Source: Sialis fuliginosa
Lineage: Eukaryota; Arthropoda; Insecta; Megaloptera; Sialidae
Direction of reading: 5' to 3'
DNA: 64,000 nucleotides
NCBI GenBank assembly: GCA_961205875.1
Contig: OY540813.1
Span: forward strand, 28,925,001-28,989,000
Below, piece by piece: positions 37,901 through 52,900 of this stretch; the stretch's first letter is position 1, and each line of letters begins with the position of its first letter. The translations under genes and the position numbers were made by a program. The notes beneath the pieces were generated by a model that worked only from the letters and a program-made list of their open reading frames with translations, had not been told where the DNA came from and searched no databases.

Positions 37901-40900
37901 AAATTAATATTTTGGGGTGTCACCCCTCCCCCTTACACACGATTTTGATGATTTTGAAATGGGACCGTCACAAGCCAGACCCAACCATCCGACCAAGTTT
38001 CAATAATATCGGTTCAGTAGTTCATGGGTTATGCGTGTGACAAGGATTCAGGGGACAGACGGACACACACACGGACGGACGGGCGGACAGACAGACAGAC
38101 ACGGAATGAAAAGTGTTTGTCTTGACGTGAAACGGATAGATCAATTTAAAATTTTGAAATCGGAGAACATTTTTTTTGTCTCAATCTGAAACGATCACAA
38201 AGCTTCTTCGATATTGCGAGGAAGCAACTTACTTAGGCCAATAAGTGTGCAGAGTCGACACTGCCCGGGTAATGCCAGCATTGCACATCGGGCAAAAGTT
38301 CGCATAAATGGGTTACTTAACGGACATGGTCCAGATTAAATTATGTTTATCAAATATTTAAAATAGTTATTTTTCACATTTAATTTATACCTAATGTAAC
38401 GATTTATTTTGCATTGATTCATTGTAATAAATATATTTTAAAAATTGTACTAAATAATTTTATTTCCTAGTTAATATCACTTTAACATCATAATACGACA
38501 ATTTAAACCCGCGAATTTTATTGATTTTTTGTGTCGAAACTCTTTATTTTACATAATTAAAATTTTATGTACATATTATTACATCTTTTAATTATCAAAA
38601 ACATTTTTTATATATTTAAAAATGGTGGTTGTACGACACTTGCTTCATAGACGGTTGCCGCCTGAGTTGTTCCACGGTGTACAAGTACATCCTATAATCC
38701 TATAGCGTCTGCTGTATTGATATGAAATATCAGATACAAGAAGTTTTAGATTTTTAAGACCCGCACACTCTATGTCAGGCCTGGTCAACCCAAATTGCAC
38801 CGCGGGCACATTGACGACCGAAAATTTTCCTAGTAAATTTTTTTTTAAGAAGCCCCATTTTTAATTTAGAAAAAAATAAGAAAGAGAGTCAAATTCCACT
38901 GGTTTGGTTATATATTTTGACGTACCACATGCCTTGGTATAAAAAAATATATTTTTTTACCTAACTTTGGGTCCTTAGCGCCCCAATTATTTTTTCAACA
39001 AATTTTTAGATATTTTAATAGAGGGTATCCTTTTATTTGTTCAGAAAAATTTCAAGTTTCTATAGTTTACGAGATATTTTGCATTAACTGAAAAGGACGG
39101 GCGGAAGGACGGACGACAAAGTGAGATTAATGGGGTTTCTTCGGAATCCTAATAAATAAATATTCTTGTTTTTTTTTTCAATAGACACGTGTATTTTATT
39201 ATAATTTTGTTAGAATGAAACCGCATCGTAATATTCAACAAAAGTTTTGTTGTTAGTGATGCACAATAAAATTTTCTTTCTTTTTATTTACATGTGACAT
39301 TATCATTATTAATATGTGTTTTTCGATTTGCAGCATTTTCAGTAGATGTCACGCGATCGTCTAAATGAGCTTTCAAAACTAAACCTTTTACAAATTCGTG
39401 TAAACTTTTATTATTGTTTGTTTTTGAATTAAGCATTTATTGTGATGAAAATTCAAAAGTCAAGGTCGGTCGGTGAAAATAAAGAAAATGTTGTACTATT
39501 TTGCTACGTCATATTCGGTTGTATCCACTTTTTGTTTTTATTTGATGGATGTAGATTTTACTGACGAAAATAAATGGATTTTGTAGGTTCTATTATAATA
39601 TTTTTATAAACAATTTTTTACCATAATTTGACACTATTTATAAAATTGTTTATGTTTTGGTGCGTTTCCTATTGTCAGAAATTGTGGTTGCTCTAAAACT
39701 CATATGAATACAAAAACATGAAAAAGTTTATTTATAGATACAGGATTAGTTAAATATATTGCTAGGAACAGATTGATAAATAACATAGAAATATGAGCTT
39801 GAGGTGGATTAAATAAAATATGTCAACATAACTTATCGATTACAATATTCATATTTCATTTAGCGTGGTTGTAATTTATTAAGATTAATGTCATTGTCAA
39901 GGACAGATAATCAATTAATTTTTCCCTTAATATAAGTAAAAATTTATATTATTTATGATAGTTAATCTTCCATAAACTGTTTATTGAACGAAAAATATCT
40001 ATATTTATTTTCACTTTATTTACATTTTAAAGCGACTCTCTTTTTACAAATTTTATTTGTTTTTACTTCTATGTTCTAAAAGAAATGGAAGTATTGCAAT
40101 ACCGTCAAAAAATCGTGCCCCTGATAGAGCAGCTTCTGATTGTACTACCTTCAAAACTTAAAGAAAATTTAATTTCCGCATGTGTGTGTGTCTGTGTGTC
40201 TGGATGTAGAATTTTCTTTCGTTCACGATAACTACTTTAAAAATACACCGATCTGAATTATTTTTAGGGAAAATGTTTGCCTCAGTGAGTACTCCAAACC
40301 TATTGATTTTGGTGCTAATCGAAATAGGAGGTTTGAAAATATTCGAAATTTTATAACTTTTATTGTCTAAAAAGTGAACGTTGCGAGTATTATCTCTCTA
40401 ATTTTGATGACTTAGTACATTTGTAGTTCAATTGAATCTAAGGGACATTTATTATTTGTACGTGCCTAAACAGCTATGTAGGGGTGAAAATCACCTTCAA
40501 ACATAAGGTTTTCTTCAGGCGCGTATACAGCCTAACTTTTCGGAAGGAGTCATACAATACATAAAATATTCTAATACCGCATATATTTTGAAATAAACAT
40601 ATAATAAATCTAAAAATATTTTATCGTTTAGTTTTTGTAAAAAAATAAATAAAATAATATACAAGCTGTTCCAGAACAGTATATCCCTTAAGCAGAAAAA
40701 ATTCGTTGATTAATAATATGAAAATTATAATTTATTTAGAGCTGTTGTTTTCGAGATATTAGTTAACAAACATTTTCTTGACTGCAATTTTTTTAATTGT
40801 TTATTTTAAAAATTCGGTTTTGCAATAATAGGTAGTAGAATGCAATGCACAATATGGCAACTAGAAATTAGTTGAAAATCTATTTCCTATAATTCCCTCT

Positions 40901-43900
40901 CCCCTCTCCAAGACTTACTTAATTAATTATCTACCAAAAATTAGTGAAGTTTTATGTTTTTGTAAGCTTTATTTAATTAAACTAAGAATGTGATGTATTT
41001 TTCATAAAGCTATGCATATGATGAATTGGCGTGCCTTAAAATGCTGATTTTAATGGTGCAGTATACCGGCAAAATGTTGTTTGTTCTGTTTTAGAATTAT
41101 ATGTAGTTAGTAGCTGTTACCCGCGACTTCGTCCGCGTGGAATTTGTATTTTTTATCTAATTTGGGACACAAAGTAGCATATGTCTTATATCAAGATGCA
41201 AGCTATCTTCCTGTCAAATTTAATCAAGATCGGTTAAGTGGTTTAGCCGCATGAAAAGGTAATAAAACAACAGACAAAGTTCATTTCGCATTTAGTAGTT
41301 TATGTTTCAATTTTTAGATGTTAGACTGTATGTAAATATAGAACTAACTTATTATAGTTTGTAATGTCATGCGACAACAGTCAACACAATGCGACAACCT
41401 AACTTTAGAAATTAATCATAACTAAAATAGTTTTGTTGAATACCTAAATGAATATCATTTAAAACAGATACACATATACATACATGCATTGATATGTATA
41501 CTGTTTAACATTCACTAAATTACTGTATAATAGTAATTTGATATTTTTCTACATATTATATTATCATCTAACTTGACAGTTGTCATGTTAATTTAGATGT
41601 CGTTAAAAGTTTGTCATTATAATTTCTAAATAGAAATTGTATTTAAATATAATTAACTTAATAAATGCTGGGAGATAAGAACTATTATGAGGATATTACC
41701 GAATTCTTATTTGTACTTATAAATGTTATAATAATAATTAAGGCCGTACATTTAATGTATTAAATAATTTTTGATAATTTTTTTATTGGTATAAACATCT
41801 TATAAATGATATTCAAAAGAAATTATAAGCGATTTTTATTTTTTTATTTTTAGAGCTCACTTTTTTAAGAGAACTTGAACGAAAGAAACAACCTATATAG
41901 ATGATAAAAGTGGTGAAAAATTAGTGTTAATGTGTATATGGTAATGTAAAATTGGCATCGTAAATTGGTCTCAAAACAGAAGGAAAATAAGCAACCGAAA
42001 ATGTCTTGAAAAAAAGTCGGAACTAACGTCGACGTTTGCATGTAGTAAAACAGTTTTCAAACTTTAAACTTGAAATTTTAACTGTAACTTTCTTAGATAG
42101 ATTTTACATCGAAGTACACAACGATTTTTACTATTGGTTAACAATTACGGTTCTTATAAATAATTTAAAGTCGTTTTTTTTTGTCGTCAAAAATGCGATT
42201 TTTTGTTCAAAGTGATACAAAATTTGTAAAAGTTGATATTTTTAATAATCGTGTGTACTTCGAAGGGAAAGTTCATGTAAATAACGAGAAATTGTTTTTT
42301 GTTCTTGATATTGATTCATAGAAGTTCTATTTTCCGTAGTGGAGCATATAACAAAAAAAATGCACTCACAAAGTGTAGCAACGCTAAAGTTACCATTTTG
42401 TTTTATATTTCATAACACATTTTTGCTTCCTCGCAATATCGAAGATTGAGACAAAAAGAAAAAACTCTCATTAAGAAAGACATTTAACATCGTGAAATCG
42501 CGACATATCCTATGTAGATAGGTAGGTACCTGAGCTTAAGTGCGTTTTGAGTAATTAAATTTCCCTTATTAAGAGCTCCTAACAACTTTTTCTTTTTATA
42601 ATGTTTTCGGACCATTTTTTTCAATAGTATACCTCAAATTATTTTCTTCCTATAGAGACCCTAAAGGTCAAAGCGCGATATAGTCAAAGACCTTAAGGGA
42701 GAACATTTCTGCTTAATTTGAATTAGATCAATTCAAACAGTTCGGATTACATAATATAAATTTTTTATTTTTTATTCTAAAGAAAACTTATGTTTGTTAC
42801 TATAAACATTCATATTTGAATTGTATATTTTTATCATACATACATATTATGTATATATGTATGTTATATGTAATATACTAATATGCAACTACCTAGTTCT
42901 TGTTTAATTTAAATTTAAATTAACATTTTGCATGTGAAGTGGCAATAATCGAAACCAACAATGACTTGTAAACTCTCTAGTACATAATTGAATAAGAAGT
43001 ACATTACAATAATGATAACAATTCAATATGTCTTTTCCTCTTTCGCACAACATTTTCCTGCTATATGCTTTTCTTTCTTTGGTACATTGCGTGTGAATTA
43101 GTTTTCCACGATAACGATTAGATGTATTTTTGTTCTGTCTCACTCTGTTACTGGGTGTATTTATATTCCTATCTTGTTTTATTATTGTTGCGTGCTATAT
43201 ATTGTTTTTTTTTTTTTTTTTTTAATAAACAATTTGAGGTTTTATTTCAGGTTTTCAATTAATTGTTGTTATTTTATTGCAATCGATTGTATTTTTGTTT
43301 CTTAGTAACTATCTTCTTAAAAACTCAGCGGTACTTCAATCTTGTAAGATGGAATTTGAGGAAATACTTCTCGCCGCGTGAATAGAAATGTGATTTTAAT
43401 GTACATAATTTAAAAAAAAATAAGTTATAAAATTTGATTGTTTCAGTCATTATTTATTTATTAAACTTAAAAAATGATATTTAAACTTTGCATTTGGTTC
43501 TTTTCGATGGTTAAAAAAATCATAATTTAAAAAGACAGAACAAAAAAAAACGCCTTGTATTGTGTGTATAGTAACTAGATAATGCCGGCCTCAGAAACGG
43601 GGTGGAATGTTATGTTATGCAACCTCCCTCCTATTTTTTACAAGTTTTTATTTAACCTCACTTGTTAGTTAGTATGTTAAGGTCCAATATTGCAATCAAA
43701 ATTTCGACTATATTCTATTTCATTTAAGAATGCAGAATGCAGTGGTTGCCGGGGTTTTGACGGTACGAATCTTAGATTAAGAAAGACTATGGATACATAA
43801 CAACCAATGCTAGTTCGTATATGAAAGTGTTACCAAAATTTGTCGGCGGCCATTTTTTTTAATTGTCAAAACCGCATATTATCCCATAGGCGTCAGTTGA

Positions 43901-46900
43901 AAATTTATAATATGCAAATATGCTTTAAATTACAATTGAATTTAGTATGTATGAGAGATGATAGTTCTAAATAGACATTTCTCTGTTAATCAATTATCAC
44001 TGAAATACTTTTAAACTCAATATAAAACATTTATTATTAATTAATTTTATAATTCAAAACAATTGATATTTATTTTAAAATCTGAATGATACGTCAATGA
44101 TCCGTGGTGCGATTTTTCGTGGTGCGATATGGTAACAACGCTAGGTAATGTGTTATTTGTCCTTTATCTTTCCTTGTCTAAGGTACGAATCGTGCATTTT
44201 ACCGTCAAAAACCACGGCAACCATTGCATTCTTAAATGAAATAGAGCAGCGATTCTTAAACTAGGGCCCGCGAAACTTTTACGGGGGTCCGTCAAACATG
44301 TTTGGCATAAATTAAAGTACTTTTACATTTCTATTTACCAGTGATTAATTAATATCTAACGATCTTCTTTGTTTCTCTATCATAGGGAGGCAAGGGTTAT
44401 TTTAGTGAGTAACTTGTTTCTGCGGTTGTGAAAGCTAATTTGTGTAGTATAAAAAATTGAAACAATGTTTAATAAATAAAATTATAAAATATGTGGAAAA
44501 AAGGTCATTGTAGTTGTAAAACCAAAAAAATGTAAGAAATGTAATGCAAAAAACAAAGGTCATTGCAGTTGAAAAGAAAAAATTGTAAGTAAAAAAAATA
44601 AGGTCTTGCAGTTTCAAAATTTTTGGCTTAAATTTACCTCTGCAGGGAGAAATAATTGTTCAAAAGGGGGTCCCTAGCTAGACTACATAAGTTTAATAAC
44701 CGATGATATAGAGTATAGTTCTAATTTCTAATTAAGTTAGAGCTTTAAAATTGTGGACACGTGTATAAGTCTGGTGACAATGCAATGTAGTAATATTAAT
44801 ATAGTATAATATTTAATATTGTTCTAAATCCAATATGGCGGACGCCCCAAGATGGCGGATTATCTTTTTCTTTACAACCACCTTGACATGGGTATCAAAT
44901 GAAAGGGTTTGATAAGTTAAAAAAGATAAGCTTTGTGATGTCATTCTAAGCCCAATATGGTAGAACCATCAAGATGAGAGATTATTTTTTGTTCACAACT
45001 CCCTTGATATGGGTATTAAATGAAAGGGTTTGTAGTTTGTGACGAGCTTTTATTTAACTTTACCTCTTAGTATGTTAATTAGTTAGTTAGTTAGTAACTA
45101 AAAATTTGAAAATAAAAATTAATAAAAAAAATGTGTTTTTGTAAAGAAACTTTTTTTAAAAATGCACTGAAAAGTAAAAAAATAAATTTTCAGCTATCAC
45201 ACAATTTTTAGGTTTGTATGAGCAATAAAAGCGCAGGGTGCTATAAAGGCAAATGTATGGAAAAATATTTTGTGTAAAATAAGAAATGAAGTATGAATTG
45301 ATAAAAGATATAAGGAAGGGTAGAAAATTTGCACATTTTTTTAAATTCATTAAAAGCTATACAATTGACTTCATGAGCGCTTTTCTTGGTCTTACAATTA
45401 GTCATACAAACTTGAAATTTTGTTTGTTTTACTTTTCCGTGCATTTTTATTAAAAGCTTGTTTTTAAAAAAAACATTGTTTATTAATTTTTTTTTTAATT
45501 TTCTTAAATATTTTATTGTGTTTTTTTTATATTAATAATATTAATATCTTTTCATAGCACCTCTACCCGCCCCCTTCCCTCTTAATCTGTCACTGACTAC
45601 AGAAGAATGAAATTTCGCTTACAGTCATAATGTTATATTATTTCTTTTATTCCACTATAGACATGATGATTTGCACGATTGTTATAGAATCTAGAACTAT
45701 TTGGCACATATTTTTATGCAAATTATAACAGAACACGCAAATCTTACATTTATTTCTGTATTTTCTATAGTACGTATATGAATATTTAGATATTTATAGA
45801 TTAGTACGCGTTTATTGATATTTAAATACAAGACCTATACTAAACTTCTGTTTCAAAATATAAAATTTGAATATAAATAGCTTTCCACAAATTATGAAAT
45901 ATCGTTCGGAATTAATTTTGTATGCACGAAATATAATATCTATTTTTGGTGGTGGTAAAAAGTATTTAAAGTTAGTTTAATTATATATGTGTAGAAATTT
46001 CCTTGGAAATTAATGTTTTATTTTACTACTATAGGCACTAATTTTTCTACGTATGAAAGAATGAAATTCAACAAAAAAATCGGTGTGACTGTGTCGGGAT
46101 GCACACTCAAGGGAATGACGTGAATACATGCAGTGGGGTTAAATATTAAATAAAACTCAGACTAGTATTATATAATATAGTTATTTCTTATGATTTGTAC
46201 GTAGATCATAAAAACAATTAATCAATATTTGCAATGGTAATACAAAATTTACTTTTTATTTTTTTTATTCAATTTAGAAAACTATAACCAAAAAATTAAA
46301 AACGTTATTACGTAGAGAATTTATTCTTATATAGTGTTATTTTTTTCAATTCAATTAATTAATATTTTCAAGTGCAGTCGTGGACATACACATTTTTCGT
46401 TGTTGTTCTTTTATAATATGAAATTTTTCACTCATTAAAACTGGTTAAATGTTTTGATTTGTACTTGTACCATGTAGATTTCTACAATTTGAGACCAAAA
46501 CCCGCGTGGTATTTGTTCTGAGTATCGAGATATACTGATTTTAAATTTACGCTAACGCGTAAACTGATCTCTGCACGTTACATCAAGTTTCTTAAATGTC
46601 CACTCAGTATCTAGCGTAAAGGCTAGGTCCACACGGACAGCCGCAAACTCTGTATCGTATAATGTTGCATTACCCTGGTCAAACAGAAAGCGAACTACTA
46701 CGGCGGACAGCGGACAGGTTGTACATTTTTACAGAGTTCGCTCGCGGACTGGATGGCAAAATGAGTAAAAGAGAAGATAATGATGAAAAGTTGATTGATC
46801 TTGTGCAGTAGTGCAGTTGTTTGTATGACATCGCTTCAGTATTTAGCTCGGAAAATAACCCTCTCGAACGTAGAATGCCTAGTCACTATATAGAATGCCT

Positions 46901-49900
46901 GCATTATGCACATTGACTATGGCATACCCATTTCTTTTTTTGTCTTGCTGCTGAACTCACAGCTAAGAAAAGAAGTATGTCTTCTTCGTCAGACAAACTG
47001 CTGGACATGATGATCACTTGATGAAGAAAGAATTTGCCCTGGTTCACCGTCACTTGCGCGTTCTGTTTGATCACTCTAGTCCGCTTCCTGTTTGACAGAG
47101 CCTTTAACACTAGATGTTATTCACGTAAAAAAATAAAAAGTATCTATACCATTTCATTTTTTTATGTTTTTTGGCCCGCGGTTTGAACTTTCTTCTCTCT
47201 GAAATTAAATGAAACGCGAATTTGAATTCCACACAAAAAATCAACGTTAGTATAACCGCAAAACTTCACTAATTTTCATTTGTGATTAATTACATATCTG
47301 TTTTAGAATATTAATAGTTAATTAATAATTATATCAAGCTTTAAAGTATTAATGCTTATGGCGAAATTAATAATTCAATATGACGCATCTTTGACAAAAA
47401 ACAAGTGTTGTTGCCTATTTGATGTAAAATCCTGTTGATATTTAAATTTAAATAAACAATCCATATTAAAATACCAAATAAACTGTATAATTAGGGTGTT
47501 TTTTTAATTTTTTTAATTTTTATTTTTTTGGTCCCGCAGGCCTATGTTTTAGCTTTGGATCAAAAGTCAATTGTCCCAAAATTTCAAACTCATAGATCAA
47601 ACCTGTGGACGGCACAAACCGAGTCTTTTTCCCATTTGATTAACATGAAAAATTACTTTTTTATTTATGCGTGAATATCTCGTTGAAAAATTTATTTATT
47701 TTAATTTCTTACAGCAGCATATCATAGAGAATTAATTTTCTTACAAAAAAGATCTTATATATCTTAATTCTCTACAAAATATTCCTCTGAGAAATAAAAA
47801 AAAAATTTTTTTCAACGAGATATTTACGCGTAAGTAAAAAAGTAATTTTTCCCATGTTAATCAAATGGGAAAAATACTCGGTTTACGCCGTCCACAGGTC
47901 TGATCTATGAGTCTGAAATTTTGAGACAATTAACTTTTGATTCAAAGCTAAAACATAGGCTGGTGGGATCGAAAAAAAAAATTAAAAAAAAACACCCTAC
48001 TGTATAAGCAACGTCTTAATTTTAGTATTACATTGAGATTTAGCCACCTCTTTCACCATCGTGTGCAGAATTTATTGCACCCCCTTGACGCCTGTCGCCG
48101 AAAACCACCTAAATGTATTCGTGTTCCACATTTGACGCATGAAAATAAAGAACTCATCACTACCCCTTCCCGAAAAGCTATTAACTGAATTGCAGTTGCG
48201 AGGATTGGATCTAGGTGTCTATGTATTGCATACAACATGCAATTGTTTTCAGAGCAGGAAAACGGTCGTATATATTATGTGGCGGGAGGTGGTTATGACA
48301 TTAAATTATGGAATATGAACGTGCATTTTCATTAAATTATGGCCTAGTTTAATTTATATACATAAATTTACATCAATACAGGATGTTCCAAAAAATCTAT
48401 ACACTTTCATTATTTATTTTTAAAAGCATAATTAATATATTCGCCCTCTCCCCACTTAAGTATTTTTTTATTCCTAACAAAAATACCCTTGGAGGAACAT
48501 TTTTCAGTGGTTTCTGAGGGAAGATAAAATTAAGTATTAAGGGCCGATTTGTCGGGAGGTAGAGTGGGAGTACTTCAGATTGGGTCGTGTATAGGCAAAT
48601 CGAGCCGATTATTCCGCGAATAGTCGGCCCGATTTAGCTATACACGACCCAATCTGCAGTATCCCCACTCTACCTCCCGACAAATCGGCCCTACAGATTG
48701 GGTGGTGTATAAAGGCCTTTACACTGTACTGCAGTGCTTAGATAAAAGGTAGAAATATTCATAGACATAGAGAATGGACAGTGCATTCTGTATTAACTCA
48801 ATGGTGTAACATCTGTTCAAAAAAGGAGAGAGAGATGCAGTGTAGTTTGGACATAGACATATGTTACACAGTTATTCCAAACCTTTTTCTATCTCTTTCT
48901 TTTGACACGGTTCTGTGTTCGAGTCAGATGCCTGGTCCATTCTCTATGTCTATGGAAATATTATTTTTTTCCAAATTTTTGTTTTTGACACTGTTATGCC
49001 GTGTTTAGACCGAAAAAATAAAACAGCAGACAAAAGTGGAAAACACTGTGTTACTGTTTTTTTTTTGGTCTAAACACGACATTAGATTCTGTAAACGATT
49101 TTCTACGCGTTACTGAAGGAAAAAGTAATAAAATATGGTTTACCGACGTGTTACAAGCCTTTTCGGTTTACTGCCTTTTCAAAACATAAAGGCAGTAATT
49201 TTATAATTTTGGAATGTAATGAGAGTAATCAGATACTATCATTACCTAGATCTTCCTCAAACTGTTTTTATAGTTAAGTGGACTCGAAAAATGTAAAATG
49301 GACACAGAAGAATGCCATAAACTTAGTGGTGTAAAAAACTTTAGTCCTACATATTTTTCACAATCTTTACATTTTCTTTTTACTACCATTTTCCTATAAG
49401 TACGGCAGTGTATCGGTATTACCTTAATAACTACAAGAAATTGATTTCTCAATAGGAATGTATTCGTTTTATAGTAAAATACATAATAATACTAATATTT
49501 GTTTTTGTATTTTTATTTTAGGAAATTTTAAAGGATCTTCGAACATCAAAACTTGATCCAACCAAAATAGATTCATTAGTTAGTGCCGCTTTTGCTTTAT
49601 TAAGCAACGAAAGTGAAAATTTGAATTTGCCTTATTTTCCAATCGATAATCTTCATTTAGTTGCAAGTATACTAGTAAGTAATTATTACTCTTGCTTCTC
49701 CGTTATCTTAATTTATATTTTCATTAATATAAATTTAAATACATATTTCAGGAAAACAATTCATCTGAAAATGTATATGATTTACTTTATCGTCTTTATC
49801 CTTACAATATCTTTCTACCTCAAGAAGGCATCAAAGCAGTAGACAATCTTTTAATAAATTTGAAAATAAGGCTAGAGAGGTCAACTCAAATCGGTCGTAG

Positions 49901-52900
49901 TTTAGAATATTTGAAAAATATATTTACACAATCGACTAGTCTTCCAAAAGGCACAGAAAATTCTACCATCTCTTCAAATAATTTCTACATCGAAACGGAA
50001 TACCAAAATCGTTTGATTGGAGAATTATTTGAAAGTGCCAAAGTATTTGACGTCTGCTTGATTGGACCAAGAGGATGTGGTAAAAGCCTTGTTGTAAATA
50101 AGTTAGCAGAAATAATGAATTATGAAGTCGAGCCGATTGTATTGTATCAGGATATAACTTCAAGGGATTTAATTCAGCAAAGGACAACTCTCGATAATGG
50201 TAATACAGTTTGGAAGAATTCGCCACTGGTTACAGCTGCTTTGGAAGGAAAACTGGCTGTCTTGGATGGAATTCATAGAATACATCCGAGTACATTGGCG
50301 GTTCTTCACAGGTATTTGTATCTATATTTTTTTGGAAATTGGAAAAAGGAACAGTGTTATAAAATAAATCTGTCTGTCACAGCTCATAGCCTTCTAACTA
50401 CTGAACTGTTTGACGCAGAACAGTGGCGTAGATAGGGGGATGATTGAGATGATCAATCACCCCCCATGAGATTAGTTGGAGAAAATTCAAAAATTTTGTT
50501 TTTCAAACTTCCCAAGTATGAACAAAATAGTAGAAGTAAATGGGAAACATTTGGTAAATTAAGAGTAAAAAAAAAAGACTTCAGTTATTTTTAAATTTTG
50601 AATTATTACCCTTCTTTTTTTTAGTAATAAAAAGTAAACGAATGAATTATATGATCAAAAAAAAAAAAAGAGTCATTCAATTTTAAATTACATCAATCAT
50701 TTTTTTTTCGCATATTTTAGAGGCTCCTCAATCACCACTTGTCATATCACTCCCCATCGTAAAAAGCTATCTACGCCACTGACGCAGAAACCTGAGATTT
50801 TCTATAATCAGAGACTTTAACCGGAATTTATTTATGGTTCGGGTTCAAATATAAATTTTGGTTCGGGTTCAGCACAGTGCAAGCTATTTGAGTTCAAAAA
50901 CCATTTCAAGTTTGTAATTGAAAGAAAATTATTTTGTTCGAAAAAAAATTATTAACAAATAAAACATTTTATTAATATTTACTAGCCATTAAAATATGGT
51001 TAAAAAAGGACAAAAAATAAAATTTCATTTTAAAGATTGAAATCTCTACTTTTCAGATTTTTTTCCAAATTGAAATGTATAGTTCAAGAGTTGATGACAT
51101 ATTTTTCTACCCCATCTGAGCACTAGGCAGACTTACGGAAATCGTTTATTCATGTGTTGTACATCATGGGAAAAATAGTCCCAACCTCCACATCCGGGGA
51201 TAAAGGGGTTTAATTCCTTATTGAACATGTAAATAAAAAGTGCCTTTTTACCCCATGTGAGGACTAATAAAATCACCACAGGGAGTTTATGAAAAGTTAG
51301 ATAGTAAAAGTGCAATGGACAGACGCGTATGGTGGGGATAAGGGGCAGGCAGACGCACTCAAAGATGCAATTTGTTTTTTTGAAAATTGCCCCATTTGAG
51401 CATTGATGAATTTTGTAGGGATGACAGGTTTTGATCTGTAGATGACCGAAAAAACATAGGCAGACGTATGGGGATAAGGGATGGGCAGACGCAATTGAAA
51501 GTGATATCCTATTTTTTTAACTGGGTTGTTTTGCAATATGTAACGAAACGTTAGATGAATTAATGACTAAAATTGCATGTCTTAATGTCAAAGAAGTTGA
51601 TAAAAATGTAATTATTGTTGTTTTGGTTTCTGAAAAGCTCAAATATCTTATAAATATTTTTTTTGGATTTTTATGTATATGTATGTGTATCAAATAAATT
51701 TTTGTATTTTAAACTAACATATTTTTATAGATTGGTTCATGATAGAGAGCTTCACTTAAATGACGGCAGAAGAATGTTACGAGCAGATCGTTTTGATGAA
51801 ATACAATCAGAGTTGAAACTGTCACGAATACAGATGTCAGAGAGAGGTCTTCTCAGAGTACATCCTTCATTCCGTATTATTGCACTAGCAGAACCACCTT
51901 CCGACACAGCAGCGAGTAACAATTGGCTATCGTCAGAATTATTAAGCTTATTCTTATTCCATGAAATGCGAACTCTCAGCAGAGAAGAAGAAATACACAT
52001 AATTCATTCTATGGTTTGTAAAAAAAATGTTTAACTGTACCAAACAAAAATTATTGAATGTATTTATTTTCAGTATGGAGAAATTTCAAAACCTCTGAAT
52101 CAAATTATCAATTTAACCCATTTTCTGCGGTCGAGCGCTGATCCAATGTTACGAAGTTTATCAAACTCTCTATCAACACGTCAATTGTTACGGATTGCAT
52201 CTCGAATGTCAAAGTATCCCAAAGACTCTGCATATGAAACAATTCAGCAAACATTCTTAGCTAAATTTTTACCTAATTTAGCTAGAAATACTCTTGAAAA
52301 TAGTATGAAACGAATAGGGATCATACATGAGAATTTAGGTACATTAATAAATAATAATAAATATTTTTTTTAACAGTAAAATATTTTTTTTTACTATAGA
52401 TCATCCATCTAAAATATCAAGTACAACTGAAAACAATATTTTAACAATTGGTAAAACAAGCTGTCCTATTTATAGCAGCCAGATGATGTCAAAAGTACCT
52501 GATATTTTATTTTACGATGTACCCCAACACTTGGAACTTTTAGAATGGCTTCTACAAGATTTCTTACTAGGTTCACACTTATTACTTGTTGGAAATCAAG
52601 GTGTCGGAAAGAATAAAATTGCCGATAGATTATTACAACTGATGAATCGGCCGAGAGAATATATACAGCTTCACAGAGATACTACAGTTCAAACTCTAAC
52701 TTTACAACCATCTGTTAAAGATGGTATTGTAATTTATGAAGATTCTCCATTAGTAAATGCTGTGAAAAATGGTTATGTATTGGTTATCGATGAAGCCGAT
52801 AAAGCCCCAACTCATGTTACGTGTATATTGAAGACTTTAGTTGAATCGGGAGAAATGATTTTAAGTGATGGTCGTAGAATTGTACGTTATAATGATCCAA

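Noticed and set aside
46904-47110. Possible Harbinger protein start
   Set aside because: Only a loose acidic-hydrophobic-basic similarity and one terminus; kept only as a low-confidence note.
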